Of a stretch of 64,000 nt of DNA, positions 33,119-42,492 are shown piece after piece. Both the position numbers and the translations under genes were made by a program. Source of the DNA: VBDM01 sp035499735 (GTDB taxonomy: Bacteria; Pseudomonadota; Gammaproteobacteria; Burkholderiales; SG8-39); contig DATJYC010000014.1 in assembly GCA_035499735.1 (NCBI GenBank), positions 1 through 64,000 on the forward strand, given 5' to 3'. The first letter of the stretch is position 1. The number at the start of each line of letters is the position of its first letter. The notes beneath the pieces were generated by a model. It was not told the origin of the DNA, made no database searches, and worked only from the letters and a program-made list of their open reading frames with translations.

Positions 33119-34405
33119 ATGAGCGAGCCGATCCGCGCGGTGCGCGGAATGAACGACATCCTGCCGGACGAGGCCGAGCGCTGGGAAGCGCTGGAGGACC
33201 GACTGCGCGAGTGGCTGCGCAGTTACGGCTACCGCAACGTGCGCACGCCCGTTCTCGAGCAGACCGCGCTCTTCCGCCGCGCCATCGGCGAAGCCACCGA
33301 CATCGTCGAGAAGGAGATGTATTCCTTCACCGACGAGCTCAACCGCGAATCGCTGACGCTGCGCCCCGAGGCCACCGCATCGGTCGCGCGCGCGGCCGCC
33401 GAGCACAGCCTGCTCTACGGCGGCGCACAACGCCTGTACTACATAGGGCCCATGTACCGTCACGAGCGCCCGCAGAAGGGCCGCTATCGGCAGTTCCATC
33501 AGGTGGGCGCCGAGGCGCTGGGGTATCCGGGCCCTGACATCGACGCCGAGCTGCTGCTGATGTGCTCGCGGCTCTGGGACGATCTGAACCTCTCAGGGGT
33601 CAGGCTGCAGCTCAACTGCCTGGGTTCGGCCGCGGAGCGCGCGGCGTACCGGAAGTCCCTCGTCGCGTACCTCGAGTCTCGCGAAAAGGACCTCGACGAG
33701 GACTCGAGGCGCCGGCTGCGCACCAATCCGCTGCGGGTGCTCGACAGCAAGAATCCCCAGATGCAGCCGCTCATCGCCGGGGCGCCGCGGCTGCTCGACG
33801 CGCTCGGGAAGGAGTCGCTGGCGCACTTCGAGGGCGTGCAGGCCATTCTCAGGGACGCCGGGCGCGCCTACGAGATCAACCCGCGGCTTGTGCGCGGCCT
33901 CGACTACTACAATCTCACGGTGTTCGAGTGGATTAGCGGCGACCTGGGAGCCCAAGGGACGGTCTGCGCCGGCGGCCGCTACGACGGATTGCTCGAGCAG
34001 ATCGGAGGCAAGGCGGCCCCGGCCTGCGGTTTCGCGATGGGCATCGAGCGCCTCCTCGCCCTCGTTGCGGATACAGGCGAGCGCACCGCTCCGGACGTGT
34101 ATCTCGTGAACCAGGGCGAGCGGGCGGAGCGGTTCGCGTTTCGCGCCGCCGAGGCGCTTCGCGAAGCGGGGTTCAGCGTGATCCAGCACTGCGGCTCGGC
34201 CAGCTTCAAGTCTCAGATGAAGAAGGCCGACGGCAGCGGCGCTCCCGTCGCGGTCATCATCGGCGACGAGGAAGCGGACGCGGAGGAGGCCGGCGTCAAG
34301 GCCCTCCGCGAGGAGCGAGAGCAGTTCCGCGTGCGGCTTGACCGTCTTGCCGACGCGGTTGCGGACCTTCTTTTCGGGGAAGGCGAAGACAAGGAAAAGC
34401 GATGA
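33119..34405 (+). CDS. hisS: Histidyl-tRNA synthetase
   Basis: 428 residues, class II aminoacyl-tRNA synthetase. Motif 2 area: YRHERPQKGRYRQFHQVGAEALG; histidine-specific motifs LVRGLDYYN and CAGGRYDGLLEQIGG; C-terminal anticodon-binding domain from about 330. N-terminal AVRGMNDILPDEA is diagnostic. It overlaps the next gene by four bases (ATGA). Confidence 0.98.
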   Translation: MSEPIRAVRGMNDILPDEAERWEALEDRLREWLRSYGYRNVRTPVLEQTALFRRAIGEATDIVEKEMYSFTDELNRESLTLRPEATASVARAAAEHSLLYGGAQRLYYIGPMYRHERPQKGRYRQFHQVGAEALGYPGPDIDAELLLMCSRLWDDLNLSGVRLQLNCLGSAAERAAYRKSLVAYLESREKDLDEDSRRRLRTNPLRVLDSKNPQMQPLIAGAPRLLDALGKESLAHFEGVQAILRDAGRAYEINPRLVRGLDYYNLTVFEWISGDLGAQGTVCAGGRYDGLLEQIGGKAAPACGFAMGIERLLALVADTGERTAPDVYLVNQGERAERFAFRAAEALREAGFSVIQHCGSASFKSQMKKADGSGAPVAVIIGDEEADAEEAGVKALREEREQFRVRLDRLADAVADLLFGEGEDKEKR

Positions 34406-35034
34406 GCACATACGATCTAGAGGAACAGGAACAGCTGGCCGCGCTCAAGGCGTGGTGGAAGGAGCACGGCGGCGGCGTTACCGTGGCCGCGATCCTGGTG
34501 GCGGGGGCCGTTGCGGCATGGAACGCCTGGGGGTGGTACCAGCGCTCGCAGGCGGCACAGGCCGCCGCGCTCTACGACACACTCCAGAAGGCGGCCCGCT
34601 CCAACGACCTCAAGGCGGTACGCGACACATCCGGTTCGATCCTGGAGAGCTATCCACGCAGCGCCTACGCGCCCTTGGCAGCGCTGGTGTCGGCGAAGGC
34701 GCTGTTCCAGGCTGGCGATCTCAAGACCGCGCGCGCGCAGCTGCAATGGACGGTGGAGCACGCGAAGAACGACGAGGTGCGGTCGATCGCGACGCTGCGG
34801 CTCGCCAGCGTTCTGCTTGACGACAAGGACCCCGACGCGGCGCTAAGAGCCCTGGAAACCAAGCCTCATCCCGGCTTCGAGGCGCTGTTCGCCGCCCAGC
34901 GTGGCGACATCCTGTCGGCGCAGAACAAGCGTGACGAGGCCCGTGCGGCCTACAAGGCCGCGCTCGACAAGGCGGAGCCGGGGCCTCTGCGTGAAGGCGT
35001 GCGGCTGAAGCTCGAGGCGCTCGGAGGGGGTTGA
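34402..35034 (+). CDS. YfgM-like ancillary SecYEG translocon subunit
   Basis: 210 residues. A short cytoplasmic segment (EEQEQLAALKAWWKEHGGG), one membrane helix (about 22-42), then a periplasmic TPR-like domain. It matches YfgM/DUF2133 proteins, which sit at the translocon and assist chaperone handover (known for the E. coli protein). The position between hisS and bamB is conserved. ATG overlaps the hisS stop, and its own stop overlaps bamB. Confidence 0.9.
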   Translation: MSTYDLEEQEQLAALKAWWKEHGGGVTVAAILVAGAVAAWNAWGWYQRSQAAQAAALYDTLQKAARSNDLKAVRDTSGSILESYPRSAYAPLAALVSAKALFQAGDLKTARAQLQWTVEHAKNDEVRSIATLRLASVLLDDKDPDAALRALETKPHPGFEALFAAQRGDILSAQNKRDEARAAYKAALDKAEPGPLREGVRLKLEALGGG

Positions 35035-36149
35035 TGCGGCGGCTCCTCCTTGCCGGCGCGCTGCTGCTCGCCGGCTGCTCGGGAACGACCGGGCCGCAGA
35101 TGGCCGAGCTCACGGACCTTCCGGCCAGCCTGCCCGTGCGCCTCCAGTGGGCCGCGACCGTGGGCTCGGCCGGCGACGCGATTTTCTCCCCGGCGGTAGT
35201 CGACGGCGCAGTCTACGCGGCGGGACAGAGCGGGATCGTCAAGCGTTTCGACGCCGCCACGGGGCGGCAACAGTGGGGCTGGGACCTGCACCAGACCCTC
35301 TCGGGGGGCGTGGGCTCGGACGGTTCGCTCGTCGCGGTAGGAACCTACGAGGCGGAAGTGATCGTGCTCGACGCCGCCACGGGCGAGGTGAAGTGGCGGG
35401 CACGGGTATCGAGCGAGGTGCTGTCCGCGCCGGTCGTAACCGGAGACCTCGTCATCGTGCGTACCGGCGACGGGCGCCTGTTCGCGCTCGACGCCAAGGA
35501 CGGCAAGCGTCGGTGGCTGTACCAGCGCTCGAGCCCGCCGCTTTCGGTGCGCTCGCCCATAGGCATGGTGGCCGACCGCGGCAACCTCCTCACCGGCTTC
35601 GCGGGAGGCAAGCTCGTCTCGATCTCGCTCGCCAACGGAGCCGTGCGCTGGGAGACGACGGTGTCGGTGCCGCGGGGCGCGACCGAGCTCGAGCGAGTCA
35701 CCGACGTGGTCGGGGTTCCAGTCGTCGCCGAGCGCGAGGTCTGCGCGGTGGCGTATCAGGGCAAGATCGGGTGCTTCGACCTTGCGAACGGCAACGCATC
35801 CTGGTCGCGCGACCTGTCGAGCACCGCAGGGCTGTCCCTCGATGCGCGCTACGTCTTCGTGAGCGACGAGAAGGGAGCGGTCCAGGCCATGGACCGCGCC
35901 GGCGGGGCGACGATCTGGAAGCAGGACAAGCTGTTCCTGAGGCGGCTCACGGCTCCGCTTCCCCTGGGAGAGGTGGTGGCGGTGGGCGACGTCGAAGGCT
36001 ACGTGCACTTCCTGTCGCGCGACAGCGGAGCCTTCGTCGGGCGCATCGCGACCGACGGCAGCCCCATCCGCTCGTCGCTCGTGCGGCTCGGTCAGGGATT
36101 GCTGGTGCAGACCCAGGAGGGCGACCTCCTCGCATTGAGTCTGAAATGA
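35034..36149 (+). CDS. bamB: Outer membrane protein assembly factor BamB
   Basis: 371 residues. The lipoprotein signal ends in LLLAGC (Cys14), followed by an eight-bladed PQQ-type propeller (FSPAVVDGAVYAAGQSGIVKRFDAATGRQQW and similar repeats). It is the scaffold lipoprotein of the BAM complex that inserts beta-barrel proteins. Start ATG 35034 is coupled to the yfgM stop; a TTG one codon earlier is unlikely. Confidence 0.94.
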   Translation: MRRLLLAGALLLAGCSGTTGPQMAELTDLPASLPVRLQWAATVGSAGDAIFSPAVVDGAVYAAGQSGIVKRFDAATGRQQWGWDLHQTLSGGVGSDGSLVAVGTYEAEVIVLDAATGEVKWRARVSSEVLSAPVVTGDLVIVRTGDGRLFALDAKDGKRRWLYQRSSPPLSVRSPIGMVADRGNLLTGFAGGKLVSISLANGAVRWETTVSVPRGATELERVTDVVGVPVVAEREVCAVAYQGKIGCFDLANGNASWSRDLSSTAGLSLDARYVFVSDEKGAVQAMDRAGGATIWKQDKLFLRRLTAPLPLGEVVAVGDVEGYVHFLSRDSGAFVGRIATDGSPIRSSLVRLGQGLLVQTQEGDLLALSLK

Positions 36150-36168
36150 GGCCTGAAGTAGCGCCGCC

Positions 36169-37485
36169 ATGAAACCCACGCTGGCGATCGTTGGCAGGCC
36201 CAACGTCGGCAAGTCCACGCTCTTCAACCGTATGACGCGCACCCGCGATGCGCTCGTCGCGGACGTTCCCGGCTTGACGCGCGACCGCCACTACGGCGCC
36301 GGGCGCTTGGGAGGCCGGGGCTACCTCGTGGTCGACACCGGGGGGCTCGAGCCCGAGGCGCAAGGCGTGTTCGTGGAGATGGCCAAGCAGGCGAGAACCG
36401 CGATCGCCGAGGCCGACGTGGTGGTGCTCGTCACCGACGCGCGCGAGGGCCTCGTCGCGCAGGACCGCGCCATCGCCGAGGAGCTGAGGCGCGCGGGCAG
36501 GCGAGTGATCGTCGCGGTCAACAAGGCCGAGGGCATGAACCCGGAACTGGCCAGGGCCGAGTTCCACGAGCTCGGCCTGGGCGCGCCGCTCGCGATCTCG
36601 GCCGAGCACGGCGAGGGCGTGAGCGACCTCGTCGAAACGGCGCTTGCCGGATTGCCGGACGAGCCGGAAGCGGAGGAGCCCGACGGCGCCGTCCGCATCG
36701 CGGTCGTCGGGCGCCCCAACGCGGGAAAATCCACCCTCGTCAACGCGCTGGCCGGGGAAGAGCGGGTCGTGACCTTCGATCAGCCGGGCACGACCCGGGA
36801 CGCGATCGACGTCGAGCTGTCCGTGCGGGGCCGGCGCTACGTGCTGGTGGACACCGCCGGCCTCCGGCGTCGCGGAAGGGTATTCGAGAGCGTCGAGAAG
36901 TTCTCCGTCGTGAAGACCCTGCAGGCGATCGAGCGCGCTCACGTCGCGATTCTCGTGCTCGACGCCCGGAGCGACATCTCCGAGCAGGACGCGCACATCG
37001 CCGGCTTCATCCTGGAGCGGGGACGCGCAGTCGTCGTCGCGGTAAACAAGTGGGACGGGCTGGACGAATACGCGCGCGAGATGGCGAAGCGCGCCGTCGC
37101 CCGCAAGCTCAAGTTCCTTTCGTTCGCCCACTTCCACTACATCTCCGCGCGCGAGGGACGTGGGATCGCGCGCATGCTCGCGTCGGTGGACACCGCGTAC
37201 CGGGCGGCGATGGCGAAGCTGCCCACGCCCAGGCTCACGCGCGCCCTTATCGCCGCCGTGGAGAAGCAGGCTCCTCCGCGCTCCGGCCTCTCGCGGCCCA
37301 AGCTGCGCTACGCACACCAGGGGGGGAGCAATCCTCCGATCGTCGTCGTGCACGGAACGGGCCTCGCCGCCGTCCCCGAGAGCTACCGGCGCTACCTCGA
37401 AGCCGATTTCCGGCGCGTGTTTCACCTGGAAGGCACGCCTCTGCGGATCGAATTCAAGAGCGGCAGGAACCCTTTCGTTCGCTGA
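36169..37485 (+). CDS. der: Ribosome biogenesis GTPase Der
   Basis: 438 residues. Two tandem GTPase domains: first P-loop GRPNVGKSTLFN (residues 8-19) with DTGG and NKAE; second GRPNAGKSTLVN (about 183) with DTAGL and NKWD; then a KH-like C-terminal domain (LTRALIAAVEKQAPPR). It helps 50S subunit maturation. It lies 19 bases after bamB, as in other betaproteobacteria. Confidence 0.98.
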   Translation: MKPTLAIVGRPNVGKSTLFNRMTRTRDALVADVPGLTRDRHYGAGRLGGRGYLVVDTGGLEPEAQGVFVEMAKQARTAIAEADVVVLVTDAREGLVAQDRAIAEELRRAGRRVIVAVNKAEGMNPELARAEFHELGLGAPLAISAEHGEGVSDLVETALAGLPDEPEAEEPDGAVRIAVVGRPNAGKSTLVNALAGEERVVTFDQPGTTRDAIDVELSVRGRRYVLVDTAGLRRRGRVFESVEKFSVVKTLQAIERAHVAILVLDARSDISEQDAHIAGFILERGRAVVVAVNKWDGLDEYAREMAKRAVARKLKFLSFAHFHYISAREGRGIARMLASVDTAYRAAMAKLPTPRLTRALIAAVEKQAPPRSGLSRPKLRYAHQGGSNPPIVVVHGTGLAAVPESYRRYLEADFRRVFHLEGTPLRIEFKSGRNPFVR

Positions 37486-37563
37486 TCCATCTAAGCATTG
37501 GCGGCGGGGCGAGGCGCGCGCGGAAGTCGCGGATTCAAAAGCACTAAGGGGTGATGCATTACA

Positions 37564-37592
37564 TTGGCATTTTTGCAAAAACCCGATACAGT
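37564..37592 (+). promoter_or_regulatory. Promoter of hfq-hflXKC
   Basis: TTGGCA (37564-37569), 17-base spacer, TACAGT (37587-37592), 34 bases before hfq. It lies in the AT-rich gap after der, giving hfq its own promoter. Confidence 0.6.
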
Positions 37593-37626
37593 AGAACCTC
37601 AAAAAGATCAACCTCCGGGGTAAGCC

Positions 37627-37869
37627 ATGAGCAACAAAGGACAATTGCTACAAGATCCGTTCCTGAATACCCTTCGCAAAGAACATGTCCCGGTGTCCAT
37701 CTACCTCGTCAACGGTATCAAGCTCCAGGGCCAGATCGAATCCTTCGACCAGTACGTCGTCCTTCTCAAGAACACCGTGACGCAGATGGTCTACAAGCAC
37801 GCCATCTCCACCGTGGTTCCCTCGCGTGCGGTCAACCTGGCGGTCGATCATTCTCCTTCCGAAGCCTGA
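37627..37869 (+). CDS. hfq: RNA chaperone Hfq
   Basis: 80 residues. Forms a hexameric Sm-like ring that pairs small RNAs with mRNAs. Sm1 motif LQDPFLNTLRKEHVPVSIYLVNGIKLQGQIESFD and Sm2 YKHAISTVVPSR are complete. The C-terminal tail is short, as in betaproteobacteria. Confidence 0.98.
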   Translation: MSNKGQLLQDPFLNTLRKEHVPVSIYLVNGIKLQGQIESFDQYVVLLKNTVTQMVYKHAISTVVPSRAVNLAVDHSPSEA

Positions 37870-37884
37870 TTCCGATCTTGCTCG

Positions 37885-39036
37885 ATGATTGAGCGCTCGT
37901 CGGGCGGCGACGACGCGGTCCTCGTCGGTCTGGACTTCGGCGACCGCGGGTACGAGGAGGGTCTCGAAGAACTCCGGCTGCTCGCAGCGAGCGCAGGAAT
38001 CCGCGCGCGCGCGGTGATCCACGGGCGCCGCGTCCGGCCCGACCCGGCGCATTTCGCCGGCTCGGGAAAAGTCGAGGAGATCAGGCGCGCCTTGAAGGAC
38101 CAGGGCGCCACACTCGCGATCTTCAACCACGCGCTGTCTCCGGTGCAGGAGCGCAATCTCGAAAAGGCGCTCGGCGTCCACGTCGTCGATCGCACGCGCC
38201 TCATCCTCGACATCTTCGCCCAGCGCGCCAGGAGCCACGAGGGCAAGCTCCAGGTGGAGCTCGCGCAGCTCGAGCACGCCTCGACGCGGTTGATCCGCGG
38301 ATGGACTCACCTCGAGCGCCAGCGCGGCGGCAGGGGCTTCCTCTCCGGCATGGGCGAGACCCAGCTGGAGGTCGACCGGCGCCTCATCGCCGCCCGCGTG
38401 AAGGTGCTGAAGGACAAGCTCGGCAAGCTCCAGCGCAGGCGCGAGGTGCAGCGACGCGCCCGGGAGCGCGGCCGCGCCTTCACGGTCTCCCTGGTGGGCT
38501 ACACCAATGCGGGCAAGTCGACCCTGTTCAACACCCTGACGCGCGCGGGAGCGCTGGCCGAGGACCGCCTGTTCGCGACGCTGGACACCACCACGCGCAA
38601 GCTCTACCTTCCCGAGGTCGGCAACGTGGCGATATCCGACACGGTCGGATTCATCCGCGATCTGCCTCACGCCCTCGTCGCCGCCTTCCGGGCGACGCTG
38701 GAGGAGGCGATACACGCGGATCTGCTCCTGCATGTCGTCGACGCGGCGAGCGGGGCCCGCGAGGCGCAGATCGAGGAAGTGGACAAGGTGCTCGCCGAGA
38801 TCGGTGCGGCCGCCATTCCCCGGGTGCTCGTCTGGAACAAGATCGACCGCAACGGTCTTCCGCCCGGAGTCGACCGCGACGAATATGATAGAATCCGCCG
38901 CGTTCGTCTGAGCGCAAAGACGGGCGACGGCGTGGATGGTCTGCGCCGGGCCCTGATCGAGGCGGCGGCCTCGAAGGCATCTCCGGCGTGCCCGCCAAAT
39001 TCGATGGATGTGCAGCGCCAAGCGGCCGAAGCTTAG
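37885..39036 (+). CDS. hflX: GTPase HflX
   Basis: 383 residues. N-terminal HflX domain (PAHFAGSGKVEEI, VQERNLEKALGVHVVDRTRLILDIFAQRARS HEGKLQVELAQL), then P-loop GYTNAGKSTLFN, TLDTTTRK, DTVGFIRDLPH and NKID. It splits stalled or stressed 70S ribosomes. It sits between hfq and hflK, 15 bases after hfq. Confidence 0.96.
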   Translation: MIERSSGGDDAVLVGLDFGDRGYEEGLEELRLLAASAGIRARAVIHGRRVRPDPAHFAGSGKVEEIRRALKDQGATLAIFNHALSPVQERNLEKALGVHVVDRTRLILDIFAQRARSHEGKLQVELAQLEHASTRLIRGWTHLERQRGGRGFLSGMGETQLEVDRRLIAARVKVLKDKLGKLQRRREVQRRARERGRAFTVSLVGYTNAGKSTLFNTLTRAGALAEDRLFATLDTTTRKLYLPEVGNVAISDTVGFIRDLPHALVAAFRATLEEAIHADLLLHVVDAASGAREAQIEEVDKVLAEIGAAAIPRVLVWNKIDRNGLPPGVDRDEYDRIRRVRLSAKTGDGVDGLRRALIEAAASKASPACPPNSMDVQRQAAEA

Positions 39037-39081
39037 GGGCTGCCTGGCGGGGATGTCGTTTGCCGCGGAGCTGGGATTCTT

Positions 39082-40272
39082 ATGTCATTGAACGACCCGC
39101 AATGGGGCAAGCGAGGCGGCGGCAACGAGGGGCCGCCCGACCTCGACGAAATGTGGCGCAACTTCAACCGCAAGCTGAACGGCCTGTTCGGCAGGCGGGG
39201 CGGCGGCCCGGATTCGGGTGAGCCGCCCAACCTGCGCCAGCTCGGCGGGGGAGCCGGGCTCATCGCCCTGGTCGTGCTCGTCGCCTGGCTGGCGAGCGGG
39301 TTCTACATCGTCGTCGAGGGCCAGCGCGGCGTCGTCCTCACGTTCGGCAAGTTCTCCGAGGTGACCCAGTCCGGACTGCGCTGGCGCTTCCCGTATCCGA
39401 TCCAGAGCCACGAGATCGTGGACCTGACCGGCAGGCGCACCGTCGAAGTCGGCTACCGCAACAACGTCAAGACCAAGGTGCTGCGCGAGTCGCTGATGCT
39501 GACCGACGACGAGAACATCATCGACATCCAGTTCGCGGTGCAGTACATCCTCAAGGATCCGGTGGCCTATCTGTTCAACAACCGCCGCCCGGAGGACACG
39601 GTGCTGCAGGCGGCCGAGACCGCGATCCGCGAGATCGTCGGCAAGAGCAAGATGGACTTCGCGCTCTACGAGGGCCGCGAGCAGATGGCCGACGGCGCGC
39701 AGAAGCTGATGCAGGACATCCTCGACCGCTACAAGACCGGGATCCTCATCAGCAATGTCACGGTGCAGAACGCGCAGCCGCCTGAGCAGGTGCAGGCGGC
39801 GTTCGACGACGCTGTGCGCGCCAAGCAGGACCTGGAGCGGCAGAAGAACGAGGGACAGGCGTACTACAACGACGTCGTGCCCAAGGCGCGCGGCACCGCG
39901 TCGCGCCTGCGCGAGGAGGCGAACGGCTATCGCGCCAGGGTGATCGCCAACGCCGAGGGCGAGGCCTCGCGCTTCAGGCAGATCCTCGTCGAGTACAACA
40001 AGGCGCCGCAGGTCACCCGCGAGCGGATGTTTCTCGACATGGTGCAGCAGATCCTCGCCAGCGCGTCGAAGATCCTCATCGACGCCAAGGCGGGAAGCAA
40101 CCTCCTGTACCTGCCCCTCGACAAGATCATCCAGATGTCGGCGGCCGGAGCGATATCCGAGACGCAGACCGCGGTTCCCGCGCCCAGGGCCACCGAGCCG
40201 CCGCCCGCGCCGGACACGGGCGCGCGCTCGCGCGACGCGCTGCGGGGGCGCGAGCGTTTGGAGAGGCCATGA
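39082..40272 (+). CDS. hflK: FtsH protease modulator HflK
   Basis: 396 residues. A Gly-rich cytoplasmic N-terminus, one membrane segment at about 57-77, then an SPFH/band-7 domain (GQRGVVLTFGKFSEVTQSGLRWRFPYPI) and a helical C-terminus. With HflC it forms the large cage around FtsH. Start ATG 39082. It overlaps hflC by four bases (ATGA). Confidence 0.96.
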   Translation: MSLNDPQWGKRGGGNEGPPDLDEMWRNFNRKLNGLFGRRGGGPDSGEPPNLRQLGGGAGLIALVVLVAWLASGFYIVVEGQRGVVLTFGKFSEVTQSGLRWRFPYPIQSHEIVDLTGRRTVEVGYRNNVKTKVLRESLMLTDDENIIDIQFAVQYILKDPVAYLFNNRRPEDTVLQAAETAIREIVGKSKMDFALYEGREQMADGAQKLMQDILDRYKTGILISNVTVQNAQPPEQVQAAFDDAVRAKQDLERQKNEGQAYYNDVVPKARGTASRLREEANGYRARVIANAEGEASRFRQILVEYNKAPQVTRERMFLDMVQQILASASKILIDAKAGSNLLYLPLDKIIQMSAAGAISETQTAVPAPRATEPPPAPDTGARSRDALRGRERLERP

Positions 40273-41150
40273 AGAACCGCATCGGCATCGCGCTGATCGC
40301 CTTCGTCGTCGCGGTGGCGGTCTTCTTCAGCCTGATCGCGTTCACCGTCGACCAGCGGCAGCGGGCGATCGTGTTCCAGCTGGGCGAGATCAAGGAAGTG
40401 GTCGAGGATCCGGGGCTGCACTTCAAGTGGCCGCTGATCCAGAACGTCCGCTATTTCGACCGGCGCATCCTCACGCTCGATACGCCGGACACGGAGCGCT
40501 TCATCACCTCCGAGAAGAAGAACGTGCTGGTGGACTCGTTCGTGAAATGGCGCATCAGCGACCTGAGGCAGTACTACATCAGCGTCCAGGGGGACGAGAC
40601 GCGCGCGCAGACACAGCTCAACCAGACGGTGAAGGCCGCGCTCCAGGACGAGTTCAGCAAGCGCACCGTCCACGACGTGATCTCGGGCGAGCGCGACAGG
40701 ATCATGCAGGTCGTTCGAGAGAAGGTCGACGCCGACATGAAGAAGATCGGCATGTCGATCGTCGACGTGCGCCTGAAGCGGGTCGACCTGCCCCAGGAGG
40801 TGAGCGAGTCCGTCTACCGCCGGATGGAAGCCGAGCGCAAGAGCGTGGCCGCGGAGCTGCGTTCGCAGGGTTTCTCGGAAGCCGAGAAGATCCGCGCGCA
40901 GGCGGACCGCGAGCGCGAGGTGATCGTCGCCGAGGCCTACCGCGACGCGCAGCGTGTCAAGGGCGAGGGCGACGCCAAAGCGGCGGCGGTCTACGCCAAG
41001 GCGTTCAGCGAGAATCCCGAGTTCTACTCCTTCTACCGCAGCCTGGACGCGTACCGCGCGAGCTTCAAGAACAGGAGCGACGTCCTGGTGCTCGACCCCA
41101 ATTCGGAGTTCTTCAAGTACTTCAGAAATCCGGGAAGAGGTGGCCGGTGA
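40269..41150 (+). CDS. hflC: FtsH protease modulator HflC
   Basis: 293 residues. N-terminal membrane anchor (about 5-25), SPFH domain (DQRQRAIVFQLGEIKEVVEDPGLHFKWP) and an Ala/Glu-rich coiled segment with FYRSLDAYRASFK near the end, typical of HflC. The partner of HflK. Confidence 0.96.
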   Translation: MKNRIGIALIAFVVAVAVFFSLIAFTVDQRQRAIVFQLGEIKEVVEDPGLHFKWPLIQNVRYFDRRILTLDTPDTERFITSEKKNVLVDSFVKWRISDLRQYYISVQGDETRAQTQLNQTVKAALQDEFSKRTVHDVISGERDRIMQVVREKVDADMKKIGMSIVDVRLKRVDLPQEVSESVYRRMEAERKSVAAELRSQGFSEAEKIRAQADREREVIVAEAYRDAQRVKGEGDAKAAAVYAKAFSENPEFYSFYRSLDAYRASFKNRSDVLVLDPNSEFFKYFRNPGRGGR

Positions 41151-41336
41151 ATGGGCACCACGTTCGTCATGGCCTTCGCTCTGATGCTGATCATCGAGGG
41201 CGTGCTCCCCTTTCTTCTCCCGAAGCTGTGGCGCGAGACGTTCCGCCGCATCACGGAGTTTACTGACGGGCAGATTCGGTTCTTCGGGCTGTCGTCCATG
41301 CTCGCCGGCCTGCTGATTCTCTATCTCGTCCGCTAG
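41151..41336 (+). CDS. DUF2065 small inner-membrane protein (YjeT-like)
   Basis: 61 residues with two membrane helices (about 3-20 and 40-60) and the family signature EGVLPFLLPKLWRE...I. It begins directly after the hflC stop. It is consistently found between hflC and purA or hisZ; its role is unknown. Confidence 0.88.
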   Translation: MGTTFVMAFALMLIIEGVLPFLLPKLWRETFRRITEFTDGQIRFFGLSSMLAGLLILYLVR

Positions 41337-41343
41337 GCGCGCC

Positions 41344-42492
41344 GTGCGCAACTGGGTCCTGCCCGAAAATCTTGAAGACATCCTGCCGCCGCAGGCGCAG
41401 CGCATCGACGCGATGCGCACCAGGCTGCTCGGGCTCTTCCGGGTCCACGGCTACGAGCTGGTGATTCCGCCCATGCTCGAGTACATGGAGTCGCTGCTGA
41501 CCGGGACGGGGCACGACCTGGACCTGCGCACCTTCAAGCTCGTCGACCAGCTCTCGGGCAGGATGATGGGCGTGCGCGCGGACATCACGCCCCAGGTGGC
41601 GCGCATCGACGCGCACCTGCTGAACCGCAAGGGCGTCACTCGCCTGTGCTACGCGGGCAGCGTGCTGCTGACGCGGCCGCGGGGGCTGGACTCGACGCGC
41701 GAGCCGCTGCAGATCGGCGCGGAGATCTACGGCCACCCGGGAATCGAGAGCGACCTGGAGATCCAGCAGTTGCTTGCCGATTCACTCGCGGCCTGCGGCG
41801 TCTCGGGAGCCCGTCTGGACCTCGGGCATGTCGCGGTGTTCAGGACGATCTGCCGGCGCGGCGGCGTGAGCGCCGAGCTCGAGTCGGATCTCTACGAGGT
41901 GCTGCAGGCAAAGGACCGCCCGGGACTGCGCGGCGCGACCGAAGGGCTCGCGAAAGCCACGCGCACGGCGCTTTTGGCCTTGCCCGACCTGTACGGCGAC
42001 GCAGCCGTTCTCGAGCGCGCGCGCCGCGCGCTCCCCGGGTATCCCGAGATCGCGCGCGCGCTGCGGGACCTGAAGGCGCTCACCCGCAACGACCGGATTC
42101 CGGTATCGGTCGATCTCGCCGACCTGCGCGGCTACCACTACCACAGCGGGGTGGTGTTCGCCGCGTATGCACCGGGCGTCGCCAACGCGATTGCGCTGGG
42201 CGGGCGCTACGACGAGGTCGGCAAGGCGTTCGGCCGCGCACGCCCTGCGACGGGCTTCAGCATGGATCTGCGCGATCTCGCGCGCGCCGCACCCGAGCAG
42301 AACGGCGCGCTCGCGATCCGCGCTCCGCACTCGCGGGACCCCGGCCTGGCGGCCGCGATCCGCAGGCTGCGCGAGGCCGGGGAGATCGTCGTGGTGGCGC
42401 TGCCGGGGCACGCGGCCGAGCCACCGGCGCCCGAATGCGACCGGCAGCTCGCCAAGCGTGCCGGCAAGTGGGTCGTGAGGAAGCTCAAGTAG
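41344..42492 (+). CDS. hisZ: ATP phosphoribosyltransferase regulatory subunit HisZ
   Basis: 382 residues from GTG 41344. A histidyl-tRNA-synthetase-like paralogue that lacks the anticodon-binding domain and joins with short-form HisG for the first step of histidine synthesis. WVLPENLEDILPPQAQRIDAMR, MEYMESLLTGTGHDLDLRTFKLVDQLSGR and IALGGRYDEVG are typical. Distinct from hisS at 33119. Confidence 0.94.
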   Translation: MRNWVLPENLEDILPPQAQRIDAMRTRLLGLFRVHGYELVIPPMLEYMESLLTGTGHDLDLRTFKLVDQLSGRMMGVRADITPQVARIDAHLLNRKGVTRLCYAGSVLLTRPRGLDSTREPLQIGAEIYGHPGIESDLEIQQLLADSLAACGVSGARLDLGHVAVFRTICRRGGVSAELESDLYEVLQAKDRPGLRGATEGLAKATRTALLALPDLYGDAAVLERARRALPGYPEIARALRDLKALTRNDRIPVSVDLADLRGYHYHSGVVFAAYAPGVANAIALGGRYDEVGKAFGRARPATGFSMDLRDLARAAPEQNGALAIRAPHSRDPGLAAAIRRLREAGEIVVVALPGHAAEPPAPECDRQLAKRAGKWVVRKLK